A DNA stretch of 64,000 bases from Paragonimus skrjabini miyazakii (Eukaryota; Platyhelminthes; Trematoda; Plagiorchiida; Troglotrematidae), in assembly GCA_014338405.1 (NCBI GenBank), contig JTDE01000280.1, positions 146,342 through 210,341 of the forward strand, written 5' to 3'. The position numbers were made by a program, and so were the translations under genes. Numbering within the stretch: position 1 is the stretch's first letter; every line of letters begins with the position of its first letter. Positions 12,801 through 23,149 of this stretch are shown piece after piece. The notes below the pieces were generated by a model. It was not told where the DNA came from, ran no database searches, and worked only from the letters and a program-made list of their open reading frames with translations.

Positions 12801-14744
12801 ATATAAGGATCAGCTCATTTTTTGAAATCAGTCACTACGATAACAGTGTTGGGTCCGCAACGGTGTACTTTCCATAATCGTCGCATAGTAGGTCCGTGCA
12901 CTTTTCCGCACGACAATTTAGCATGAAGTTGGAAGACAATCCACACGCAGTGCTGAAGGGTATCCATATGTAGCTATGGTTGTGTGAGTAAACTGAGCTG
13001 ATAAGCTTCGAACTAAAATGTCAAGGCACAAGGACATGAAAGTTATGAAGCCTTCACGTATTGCAATAAAGTGATGGGTATCGTCCCATCTGGGTACTGA
13101 AGACGCTATATATACTAGAAGAGAGCCTTACGCATCCGACTAATCACATCGACAGTTAGTTTTCACGGAGGCTTTTGAATACATGGGTAAGACGACCTAA
13201 CTTTTGTTAGCTAGTCTGTCGTCAAACTTTTCAACAGACTGTCAGTATGCCACGTTCTAGAGGACAGTGTTAAGGTAATCTGTTTAACACTAGGGTTTAC
13301 TTCAACTCCCTACTACGTCAGTCGTTCATTTCAGTGGTAAGTTTTTTCATACACTTTCGTTTAAATTGTATACCTGCTAGGTCACGACTAAGTGATATCG
13401 ACCGCTTTACTGTAGCTCACCAAAACCTCAGAATCTAGGTACTGTCGGAACTTGATTCACCCACTAAAAACATACTGACAGTTCCCCATCGTAGTTTTTC
13501 ACTGGACATGATAGACACCTGCAATCGGTAACAGAAACAATAACTCCCTCATTCCAGTGACTTTGAAGCATGGGTGTCTCTTATGTGACGAATTACTTTT
13601 TAACTCCTCGCCTAGTGGTTGAGTTGTAAAGTACTGAGTTGTTGTCTAATAACACACCATGAGTGCTAAAAGAATACAAGTTTGCGGACTTATTCTTGTT
13701 TACAGGAAACCAGGTAAACAATACCAGTGAGGGTTGGTTGCCACGATTTTTCGCAGACCCAAAACGCCATTCCTATTTCTACTGCTTTCATCGGCACTTA
13801 CAACAATCATGCATAAACTTGAGGTTCCAGATCGTCCATATTCCACCTGACAGTGTAATGGTGTAATGAGATTCACTTCATTTCCTGTTAGAAAATGTGA
13901 CGCGGCGTCTGTTTTGTGCACACTGATATAGTAATTGCATCGTTTTGGCGAATTCCTCACTATGCGGAGCTTCAAGTAGTTTGTATGGAGATAACGTGAA
14001 CATCCACAATTTACAGTTGACCATACGTATTCATCAAGCTTGTTAATAAGATGACACATATAAAAATCAGCTTCGTTTGTCAATTGTATAGTGCGTACAT
14101 CCAGGAACTAGGGAGCACGCATCAATGCTAAGGAGACGATGGACCAGAAGCGACGGTTGGAACAAGTTGAACGCATTACGGAGGAAGTAATCCTGTGTTT
14201 TAGCATAGCCTGTACGGTTTTCGTGCAATGAACAACTTCGCAGACCAAGCGTCTTTTGCGGTCACAACACACAAATATTACATCTTAAAGTTGAAGTTTA
14301 GTCAAGTGTTGTGCGGGTCATGTCGAAAAATTTCAGAAGCAATAGACGACTTGAACGTCCCTATGAGATTTTGCTGGGCGAATCACATTGGGTTATGTCA
14401 TGGTACTTAAGATATCAAACATCTCTGTCATACTATTCCTTCGCGAATTCAGGTGTGATAGTGACCTTTTTTTCTGATGGATAGAGGCGTTTGTCACAAG
14501 TAGGGAAAAGGACGTTACTAATGAAGTAGTTTTGTTTTATATTCCATTCACTCAGTAAATAATTGAATGAGTTCCAGGATTTATTTGAGGTCACGTAATA
14601 TATTGATACGGGTTGTTATACCATCGAGGCTTCTTCAGTACTTTACTTCAAAAAATGTATACTACGAATCCTTGGAATAAAGTTTTAGAAAATATGGCAT
14701 ACGAAATTTGATACAAATTCTAAATTTGGTCCCAAAATGTATAG
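9876..14744. other. No supported gene
   Basis: AT-rich patches (10640-10660, 10800-10845) and short open frames only. A pair of overlapping open frames at 10916-11329 (minus) and 10960-11316 (plus) has no domain. A plus-strand frame near 13740-13830 loosely resembles a peritrophin-type cysteine pattern but lacks the first cysteine. I call none of these. Confidence 0.3.
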
Positions 14745-14747
14745 CCC

Positions 14748-15620
14748 ATGTGGAGCCGAACCCCGGCACTATCCAATGCCCCGTACAACGCCAGTGTTTG
14801 CAGGGAGGAACAAACAGCCGGGAACGGAAATTCCGTCAGAACGCTTAGTGAGCTGCAGCCACCTATGACCCTTGGTTCGGAGAAAACGCCACGAATGTCA
14901 ATTGGCCCTAGGACAGGTGGGACAAATTCGCTTGCCGTAGCATTTGTCGATACGCCCCGAACTTCTTCTACCTCAGGAGCAAACACCCATAAACCTAACG
15001 AGGATCCAACCATTACTGGAACGGACTCGCGAGGCCACACCGCTCAATCTCGCTTCCGACAATTTTGGGTTGAAAACCTGGTCGCCGGTCGATCTAGGAC
15101 CAAGTCAGAAAATCAGAGTTCTGCAGAATCTAGTTCACGCTCAGAGAGCGTCAAGGAGCGACCGGAAGATAGGCTAAGTCCATTATCTGCTTACAATCGT
15201 GACCAGCTGCCTCCTCATGCGCATACTGTCACTGGAGGCTCAAACCAAGCAGCATCCTTGTTACGTCGCTTGGCCGCGTACACAAATGTGTCCAGTCCTC
15301 AATCGGATCAAAGTTCTATCCGTTCCGGAACATACAGTTTGAGGCGCCATGGTCAAGTGCAGACCAGTCGTGCGGTTCACTCCGGCAGTGGTCGTTCCGA
15401 TTCTGTACCCATTCCAACCTCTTATTTGTGCCCTGGAAATGAAAAGACCCGACGCCAGAAATCACATCGATCCGTAATCGGTCGCCTGATGTCTATGAGT
15501 AGCGGTTCCGGAAAAAGTTCGGAAGATCTCTTTACGCTCCCTGATCCATCCAAACTACCTAAGGAAGAACCGATCGGTACATTGGAATTCACGCGGACTC
15601 GTTTAAAAAACCCCAAAAAG
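14748..15620 (+). CDS. Large serine-rich exon of an unidentified gene
   Basis: A 291-codon open exon ends in a clean donor (AAAAAG|GTGAGC) with phase 0. The protein is rich in Ser, Thr, Pro, Arg and Gly and looks intrinsically disordered. Short basic patches such as RQKSHRSVIGRLMSMSSG (about residues 239-256) are followed by an acidic and proline segment and a basic end (TRTRLKNPKK). An in-frame TAG at 14742-14744 lies just upstream. Either the ATG at 14748 is the start, or that AG is a weak splice acceptor and coding begins at 14745. The base composition is more even than the flanks, and the reverse-strand open frames here are shadows. Downstream short exons continue the frame. I recognise no family; a scaffold or signalling protein is a guess only. 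Confidence 0.65.
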
Positions 15621-18600
15621 GTGAGCCTAATTAACCCGCTCCTGTACGTTCCTGTGTTTAATGTTTAGTCTACTAACTTCTTCTGTTATTCAAGTTAAAA
15701 ATTATCGTGGAGTTACGGCGTCATTGGACTGCATACGAGGTCAGTCTGCCCGAAACACGTTAGTGAGATCCATATGATTTAACTTGAACGCCTGGAAAGG
15801 CTCATTATATGTTGATGTGAATCTTGATTGAAAACATACCTGTGACACGTGAGTCGCTTCTGTTCGAACAAAAATGTGAGCTATTATGTTTGGACGTTGC
15901 ACAAGAAAGATGAGTTCGGCCAGATGAAGTCATCACTTTATTCACCCCAAGGTTAGTACAAGTACAAACGGAACCAGGAAATGGTAAATTATGGTAATAA
16001 AATATTTCTAAAAGTTGTTTGCCTGAATTCCTGTTAGTAAACTTTCGTTTCCTGGAAGGTAAAACGCTTAAGTACGGAATATAGTTTTTCATCTAACAAG
16101 CGAGAAAGATAAGGGGACAGCTGAGGCTGTGCATATTGAAACATGACACTTAAGCTTATTAAACGAACATCTAGTGGTTAAATCTCATACCTAATTGAAT
16201 CTACTTAAATACAAAGGACAATGAGCTCTGATGGGGGCTCTGCTTGCAAATATTTTGCAAGCATACAAGTGTTATGATAAAGTGTACTCTAATAAAAATA
16301 AACGTCGTATAGGGCTAAATATAAAAGAAGGTTCATAGATCATGACACGAATTTTTGATTTCTTACAAGAAGGCCTGTACAAACAACGGCTTAATACTGC
16401 AGCCACTACGTACAGGAACTCGACAAAACACTTCCTTGTAGATGACAGAGCGTTTGGTCTCTCTGACTGCGGTGGCAGAAATCCGATGACAAAAAGAGAT
16501 GTTGCGTGTTTAGACGGCTTTGAATTGGAAGTCAGAAATATATCTAAATATTTTACCTGATCATTACGAGAGATTTTGGCTCTGTTTGGCGGAAGAAAGA
16601 GTAAACCGATGATTCTTAAATAATAAAAGCAAGACGTTCGTCACGATTAAGTAGTAACTTTTGTGATGTAGATCAGTGAAAACTATCGCACAGAGCGAGT
16701 CGTGTGATAAAATCCAATTGTTCATCTTTTTCTACGCTCCTCATCGAAAATGTGTTTCTTTAGAGAAAGTACATCGGAATCATAAAATAAAAGACTAGTG
16801 TACGTGGGGCCCAATTGCAAAAAATTTGACCTTCGACTGAATTCGAGTCAACGACAGAAGCAGCATACCCAGAAGCGGCAAGTGGCCTATCAGTTGAACT
16901 ACGAAGTCATGCACGAACCATTGTGTCCCATGGATTCCACCAAATGTTTAAGCTGATTGAATGTCCAAGCAGGATTCCTTAAATATTTCACACTACTGTC
17001 CATTAACGCCAATGTTGAGCAGTGAGGAAATAAATGGATCAAAATCAGTTATCAAGAAAGCACTAATGTTGTTCCGGTATCAATTGGAATGCTCAAGCTA
17101 CGGACTATTAGAAGTACTGCCATAAGAACGTTCAAGAGATGTAGGCTCGCATTCCATGATTCAAAATATGCCAACAAATTGTTCACATCTAAATTACTGA
17201 ATACATTATTGTTACTCAAAAACATTTGTACATTTTACTTTTTAGGGTATCAAGAGAAAAGCACGAGCTGTCCAATATAGAAACTGCTTAGGAGTTGACT
17301 GAATTCACTTCTGCGCTTGATATATACTCGTGTATCTTCAAGTTAAAAATATATTTGCCTTCCTTTTGAACATCGTGGGTCTATTGATACGAGACCATCT
17401 ACCTTCTTTTTAGTGTTGACCTGGACATCCCTCTGATACTGAGTAATTACAATATTCCCATTGGTGAACTGTGTCAGCATATCCAACTGAGTTTCTGCTC
17501 ATCCATCATATATATCATACAATCTGAAGCCAACCGATCTGTATTGCCTCCGACAACAGTTGTCTATGGCCTTTTGTGAGCTTTCCATTAAGGTACTTGT
17601 TTACTGTTTACATAGGTTAGTATGTCGAAAGCAAGACCCACTTACGACCGGTCGATGTGACTGCTTCACACACTGCATACTCCAATTTTCGAAAGTTCCA
17701 AGACTCAAAACTTTGAAATTACCAAGCAAATCAACTGACCTGTACAACTGCAGTGGCACATAAACTGTATACGGCCATATATACATCTGGATAACTGGTT
17801 TATGTTTCCTAAGCCACAGTGACAGCATGGGGATGAGGTTGACATCACATGGTTTTGTTGGTTGCTCTAGGAACGCCAGACCAGGTAATTTAAGCGGGCA
17901 ATGCTTCGGTTGTTTTAACACCAAGTCCTCTCAAATCTCCAAATCATATCGTCCGTCTGCCAATTAGTACCCAAATTGAATGACCTCTTACAAACAATCC
18001 TACGTCTCTGGCTTACTACGGGATCAAAATACTCATGCTTAATATAATTCATGCAACGTCATAATTTGATTTGAGATTCTTGGGATTCCCTTGAGCAGAT
18101 CCTACTTAATCATAGGCGAGTTGAAACCTCAATCCTAAAGTGCCTGATAGATGCCCCTGGGATATCATAAAAACAGAAAGCAAGACCCAAGCTTAAAAAG
18201 CTACTAATTCATGCGCATATTCGAATCTGTGTGGCCCTAGGAAAGATCGACATCTCATTATCCGTCAAAATGTGTTGAAGAAATAACGCTAAAAACGTTG
18301 AACTCGTGTACTTTCCGAAGAACTACTGCAGCAACTTTTGGAAGTTCAGCGGTAAACGTAGCTGCTATTACGAACCAGAAACAAGGATGTTCTTCTTATA
18401 TCTCTAAAGAGGAAGGATCCATCTGCCCACCGCGCTCGATCCTGTCTAGGCAACACTCTGCAGACTACGTAGGGATATCCCTCAGGTTGAGTTCATATGA
18501 CACTGTATAAAAACTCTGAAAGTTGTCCTCTCTTGATCGTCTTCGTGAAGCTTCCAAAAGTTTCTGTCTTAGCAATCACGTTCTCTTCATTCAAGTATGG

Positions 18601-19104
18601 TCCTATCGAGTATACTGTCAAAACTTCAGTCTGGACCAGCTAATCATATATGGTGCGTTTATCAAGCTTACATGAACGACTATCCTAGACCAACTGACGT
18701 CGAACCGTTTTTTGTGTCGTTTTCAATCAGTGCGCCATTCCATTCGAAGTCTGACAGGCTGTCCTTTGTGAGCTTCGCAAAAAAACATTAGCACACTGTT
18801 GGTTCAGACCGCCAGTTTCGCTTTGCACCATGTCGATAGCTGAGTTGCATCTCACTTACCGTCCAAACAGCGTGCATGTAGAACACAGCAAGTTGTGTTC
18901 CTCTGCTCATGTAGAGCAGTTCAAAATGATACCTCTCCAAATAGAAGCTATTACAGCCGATAAATAAACATTATTCAAAAAATACCTGGAGAGTGTTAGC
19001 ACGTCTGTGCAACAATGGACTCACATTTGCATTTGTAACGTCATACTCGGCTTTGAATCATGATGTGTGTGCAACTTTGAAATAGGCAATCTTGACTTAT
19101 TACT
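15621..19104 (+). other. Large intron of the serine-rich gene
   Basis: From the donor at 15621 toward the acceptor at 19829. Only short unsupported open frames are seen (for example 16342-16560 and 18298-18510 plus, 17601-17924 minus). The intron continues past 19105 through the SINE pair. Confidence 0.4.
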
Positions 19105-19341
19105 TCTTAGATTACTGATGAGTAGTCGGGGATTTGGTTAATTTCAAGTTGAACATCGCCCACATTTGATCGCAGCTATAGCATTCTCATAGACTTTCCA
19201 GTCGGCCCTTTTCGAAAAGTAGCACTAGACTCGAGTTTCGCTCTCATTAGAGCAGCTCGTCAGTAGTGTATATCCTTAACGACCGGGACTAGAACTCCGG
19301 CCACGCTTTCATGAGGCAACTGTGTTGACCACTGCGCCATT
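19105..19341 (-). mobile_element. tRNA-derived hammerhead SINE, copy A
   Basis: Read on the minus strand: a tRNA-like head (A box ATGGCGCAGTGG, B box GGAGTTCTAGTCCCGG), then a hammerhead motif, a GGCCGACTGGAAAGTCTATG block, and a 3' end GTTCAACTTGAAATTAACC. It continues into a segment also seen at 40585-40640. The copy lacks the leader present in copies B and C and is joined head to head with copy B at about 19341. Confidence 0.75.
19221..19270 (-). ncRNA. Hammerhead ribozyme motif with stem II insertion
   Basis: Minus strand: stem I (CACTA/TAGTG), core CTGACGA, stem II, core GAAA, two-base-pair stem III with TCGA loop, and the GTC cleavage triplet followed by TAGTG. Compared with the copy at 40911-40965 there are three extra bases between CTGACGA and the GCTCT arm of stem II. 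This disturbs the junction and probably lowers activity. Core nucleotides are otherwise intact. Confidence 0.65.
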
Positions 19342-19612
19342 GATCATTACTCACAAGCGAAAGTGATTAAGCGTTTACATATGATAATTCGGTCGTACCT
19401 AATGTGAGGTCGATGGCATGCTGATCAACACGGCTACCTCATGAAAACGTGGCTGGAGTTCTAGTCCCGGCATTGACAAGGATATGCACTACTGACGAGC
19501 TCAAATGAGAGCAAAACTCGAGTCTAGTGATTGTTTCCGAAAGCGTCCGACTGGAAAGTCTATGGGCATGCTACAGCTGTGATCAATTATGGGTGATGTT
19601 TAACTTGAAATA
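19342..19612 (+). mobile_element. tRNA-derived hammerhead SINE, copy B
   Basis: It has the leader CATTACTCACAAGCGAAAGT, then the tRNA-like head with B box GGAGTTCTAGTCCCGG, hammerhead region, CCGACTGGAAAGTCTATGGG block and the 3' end TTTAACTTGAAAT. It is in inverted orientation to copy A, in the first intron of the serine-rich gene. Confidence 0.75.
19486..19530 (+). ncRNA. Hammerhead ribozyme remnant, core mutation
   Basis: Stem I (CACTA/TAGTG), CTGACGA, a four-base-pair stem II (GCTC/GAGC) and GTC triplet are all present, but the GAAA core element reads AAAA. Loss of the conserved G (G12 in hammerhead numbering) is expected to abolish or strongly reduce cleavage. The copy is therefore probably inactive. 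Confidence 0.65.
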
Positions 19613-19829
19613 TGACTTATTAATTTTCTTTTGAATTCTTGAATTTTCCCCATTGTGCGAAGTAAAGTCTCCACATTTACTAAATCAATTATGAGTTACA
19701 CATTTTCATCCCTGTTATCTTGTATTGTGATGACGCTGAACGAGTTTCAGGATCTGTAATCCAGTTTGTAAGATACATAGTTTAATTTATTCATGCTTCT
19801 GTTAACTTTTATTACTTTCTTCGTTACAG

Positions 19830-19884
19830 ATATCTCAGAAATTTCAAGTGAAAAGTGGAATTGACGTTCTGCGCAGAAAACGAG
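19830..19884 (+). CDS. Short exon of the serine-rich gene
   Basis: A 55-nt exon lies between a pyrimidine-rich acceptor (TTACTTTCTTCGTTACAG) and donor G|GTGTGT. It enters in phase 0, matching the end of the exon at 15620, and leaves one base over. It encodes ISQKFQVKSGIDVLRRKR, basic and helix-compatible. Intron length would be 4.2 kb, with the inverted SINE pair inside. The match of phase and strand is the main reason for linking it to the upstream exon. Confidence 0.5.
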
Positions 19885-20231
19885 GTGTGTTTGCGTTTTT
19901 AGTCTTGTTTATTTAGAAAGCAAACATTCTGTTCTGGTGAACTTTTCTATCGGACCTTCTGTAGGCGAACTGTCGAAATCACGTAAAATGGTTAGGCTAT
20001 GCTACAAGAGGTAGTGTCTGTTCTGTTTTCGCGGTCGTTAATCCCTTTTCTCACACGCAATTTTCGTTATGACCTAGATTTGCCTTGCTGACAGCATTGA
20101 CCCCATTTATAAAATATCTCACTTGCCACATGTAACCCTACGTCCAGTTTGGTTCCGTTTTTACAATATTTGTTTCTAAAAAGTCAACGGCAAACATTCA
20201 CGTCCGGTGATTCTTTGTTAGCTCATTGCAG

Positions 20232-20288
20232 GCCATGTGGAAAACTTGTATAACCTGAAACAAATATTGATGGACAGAAAGAATCTAT
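20232..20288 (+). CDS. Short exon of the serine-rich gene
   Basis: A 57-nt exon follows the acceptor CTCATTGCAG and ends at the donor TAT|GTGAGA. Its first two bases complete the codon left by the exon ending at 19884, giving Gly, followed by HVENLYNLKQILMDRKNL. This is an amphipathic, coiled-coil-like helix. It leaves one base over. An alternative donor at 20305 (TGTTG|GTCAAC) would extend it by 16 bases. Confidence 0.45.
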
Positions 20289-20463
20289 GTGAGAGATACT
20301 GTTGGTCAACGTCAAACAATTAGAAAACGCAACCAAACGCTCAAGTAGCGCGTTATTCAAATTGGTCGTCAGTGGTTTTGAGGTTCACGGGTAATTACGT
20401 CTCAGAACCTAAAATAGGGTTTCGGACTTAAATAGTATTTGTTGCTACAATCTTTGGGCGTAG

Positions 20464-20497
20464 GAGTTACGAAGCTTCTGCAATTATTTATATGCAG
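20464..20497 (+). CDS. Possible 34-nt exon of the serine-rich gene
   Basis: A perfect donor (ATGCAG|GTAAGAG) sits at 20498, and TTTGGGCGTAG could be its acceptor. The open reading encodes SYEASAIIYMQ after one leading base. It is phase-compatible with the upstream exon only if that exon uses its weaker alternative donor. A longer version from a weak acceptor before 20430 is also open. Tentative. Confidence 0.25.
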
Positions 20498-21699
20498 GTA
20501 AGAGATCCTTTGTTGATAGTACTGGGTTCAGCAGTGCGTGATATTCGTTAGCTCACAGACACACACCAACCATCAAGTAGATTTATCTGTTCGCATTTTC
20601 ACTGGTCACACCATGCTTACTAGATTTCATGTGAACATTGGTTAATTCCGATCGGCGATCAATCAGCTGTTCCCACTCTACCATATGTATCTTAATAACC
20701 GACTGAATGTTGGCCACAATGTTCAGATTGATCACAGGCCTCTATGTGTGACCCTATATCTAATGAATACTACGGAGCATCTAATTACTACACCTTGCGT
20801 GGCCCAGTAGTGGTCCCCACTCGTTTACCCAGTTCAACCTAATTCCAGCGGACACAATCAGTATTCAGGGGCTCACACTCAATCCATAAATACCAGAAGA
20901 TTCCACTGACCATACTTATACATGCAATGGTAGTGACGGGACTACCGAATAATATTCATTGGTACTCACGTATACCATTATCATTGAGATGCTAACAGTA
21001 GCAGCAAAATGATGCATTGAGTCTGCCAAATAAAAGTTCACAGCGAAACCAGAGGACGCAAGTTGTGAAATGACCCAGTCATAAAACATGTGAACAAACA
21101 GGGTTTTTTGTCAAACCGAGTGGGACATCAAATGAAACTTGCTTACATAACCTCTAACAGGCATCAAATTCAGGACACTGTGGTTTGCGACTAAGTCTGA
21201 TTCGCGCGGTTTGAACGCCTCAACCCAGAAATCTTTCTTTTTTCTTTAGTGAAAAGTCAATGGAAAGTTTATCTCCGTTTGAAAACCCATAACTTATTGA
21301 CAAATGCAATTGGTTTTAAACTCAGATAGCCTGTATCTTGGCTTGAATTAGACAAGCAGCGCTCATAAGCGAGGCTACAAAGCTGCAGGGTAGCATACAC
21401 GGTTTGCACTGTATGTCTCACGGACTGGTGACGGTGTCTCACAGCTTGGTAACATCAGGAGAGCCTACCGACAAATGTCACAACCTCAAGTTTGTTATAA
21501 GGAATTGTCAACTCAAATGGCATGTTCGATCTCTCTCCTGCCATTCCGGTCTACCTAGCAAATTACACTAACCTACAGTTTTTTTCCGCTATAAGAGTGC
21601 TTTAATGCATCAAGAAAGTAGATTGCGTCATTTAAACAACTTGTGATCTAGTAATCAGTAAACGGACCTTTTCGAATAATTTATGTGAACTTTCTATGT
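20498..21699. other. No gene seen
   Basis: No exon or known repeat was recognised in this stretch. Confidence 0.35.
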
Positions 21700-22134
21700 G
21701 ATATTTAATTTCGTTCCACCAGAAGTAGACATCAGACTTTCCCTAGGAATTGATGGGGCTCATTAAAAAGCTGTCAACCAAAGTGACTTATGAATCTTCG
21801 TTGATGCTCAAGTTGCTGCTAACAACATGAGTCACTACTGGATGAAACAGTTTCTAATAGTAGCACTGACTAACCATATACCCACATTGATCACATATTT
21901 TGCTTGCGTGTGTGATACTCCGTATTTGAATTTGCAGCTACACAAACTTTTACCAACAGTGACAGTATTTTTGAACGTAAAGCCTGCGTTTGACTCGGAT
22001 GTCCGACATGTCCTCCTAGATTATCAATATCTCGCAGGAAACAGTTAAGTATGTTAACTTGTTGCAATCAGTGTATGTCCGCTCTGAGTGTGTCCGACAG
22101 GGGCGCCCGATCTGCCTTCTCATCTAAATAATAT
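21700..22134 (+). pseudogene. RTE-type reverse transcriptase fragment
   Basis: The frame contains TVTVFLNVKPAFDSDVRHVL, a clear match to RT motif A (F-L-D-x-K-x-A-F-D-S-V). Further on, CVRQGRP (about 22085-22110) matches the GVRQGCPLSPFLFN motif B. Stops and frame changes lie between and the catalytic Asp is Asn. The fragment ends abruptly where the 647-bp repeat starts at 22135. The YADD motif is absent. The 5' limit is approximate. Confidence 0.6.
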
Positions 22135-22781
22135 TTGACCTGGCTTATCCTGCTACCCGGATATAGTGATCAAGCCTATGCCGTATATCAAGCCAACAGA
22201 ATAAAATGACTAAAAGTTCAATACTGCCATGTACAACCACGTTAGACAGACAACAGTTGAACTATCAGACGAAAATCAGTTACACTAAGCATTGCATGTC
22301 AAAACATTGATTACATAGGTGTGATTAGGTAGTGAGGCACAACCCTATGAGCATACAGCAAAACTATTTTCATAGTTTCGGTACTGCTACCTTCTAAATA
22401 CGAGGGATAGAAAAGTTGGAGAGGGTATCCTTCAAAAAGAGCACTACAATCGACCAACAGTTGACCGTGAATGCCGGTGTATTGTCCAACACAGTTGAGA
22501 AATCCGCAATGCTACCCAGAAACCCGAAGTACTTGTCAATGTATCTACTGCACACAGTAGTGATCAGAATCGAAAATCAGCGTCTTACTTTCTTCTACCT
22601 CGTGCTGAGCATACTTCTCACTGCCAAGAGAGTCAAACTCTAGACTTACTGGTTTTTAGAATAATTCCCTCAAGAAAACCCTAACTTCTGTTGCCTCATT
22701 ATTCAGACTTTTGAGTCGGAGACTCAGGATGGGGTGTCTCAAATCAATTTTATCCTCGTCCTGTGCGGCCGGGATGTACCG
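22135..22781 (+). repeat. 647-bp repeat, copy 1
   Basis: It begins TTGACCTGGCTTATCC and ends GGGATGTACCG. A copy of identical length lies at 61374-62020 in the same orientation, with only a handful of substitutions seen by eye (for example in the block near 22259-22280). Both contain an identical 75-codon open frame (22416-22643 here) that matches nothing I know and opens at a non-ATG codon. There are no terminal inverted repeats, no poly-A or satellite tail, and no target-site duplication that I can see. An internal AATAAA occurs near 22200. Solo LTR, non-autonomous element or local duplication are all possible. Confidence 0.9.
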
Positions 22782-22930
22782 GAAGTTATCAGTGTCTCAA
22801 CTGAACAACAGACTAATATTTATTTTTTCCATCCTCTGCTGCTAACTAACCTCTCTTCAAGCCAAAACAACTGGTGAACATTGGCGCTTTTACTGTCCGC
22901 ACTCTTCAGCAAATAAGTCATCAAGCTGCT

Positions 22931-22955
22931 CTGACGAGCACCATCTCGAGTCTAG
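22931..22955 (+). repeat. Possible hammerhead SINE scrap
   Basis: CTGACGAG is followed 7 bases later by TCGAGTCTAG, both exact matches to parts of the hammerhead in the SINE family, but without stem II and GAAA. The flanks do not clearly match the SINE, so this may be chance. Confidence 0.25.
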
Positions 22956-23149
22956 AACCAACTGTGTGCCTTGGCTATAAAACGCGTCTTTAGGATCCTG
23001 GCTTTGTCCTCGGATTCGTCTTTAGATAGTGCGGTTCTTTTTCAAGGTCTCTGGTGACGACACTGCAGAATCTTGAAGCATTGAGCCCCCTTTAACCATT
23101 TGAATAGAATAGTCAGAAGACACAAATTACGATATGAATTCATTTCGCA

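Noticed and set aside
13700..14083. 127-codon minus frame and an overlapping plus frame resembling a peritrophin cysteine pattern.
   Set aside because: The first cysteine and the end of the pattern are missing, the start codon is not ATG, and both strands are open by chance.
19112..19125. CTGATGAG as a second hammerhead core.
   Set aside because: No GAAA and GTC in the right positions; it belongs to the reverse complement of the SINE 3' end block.
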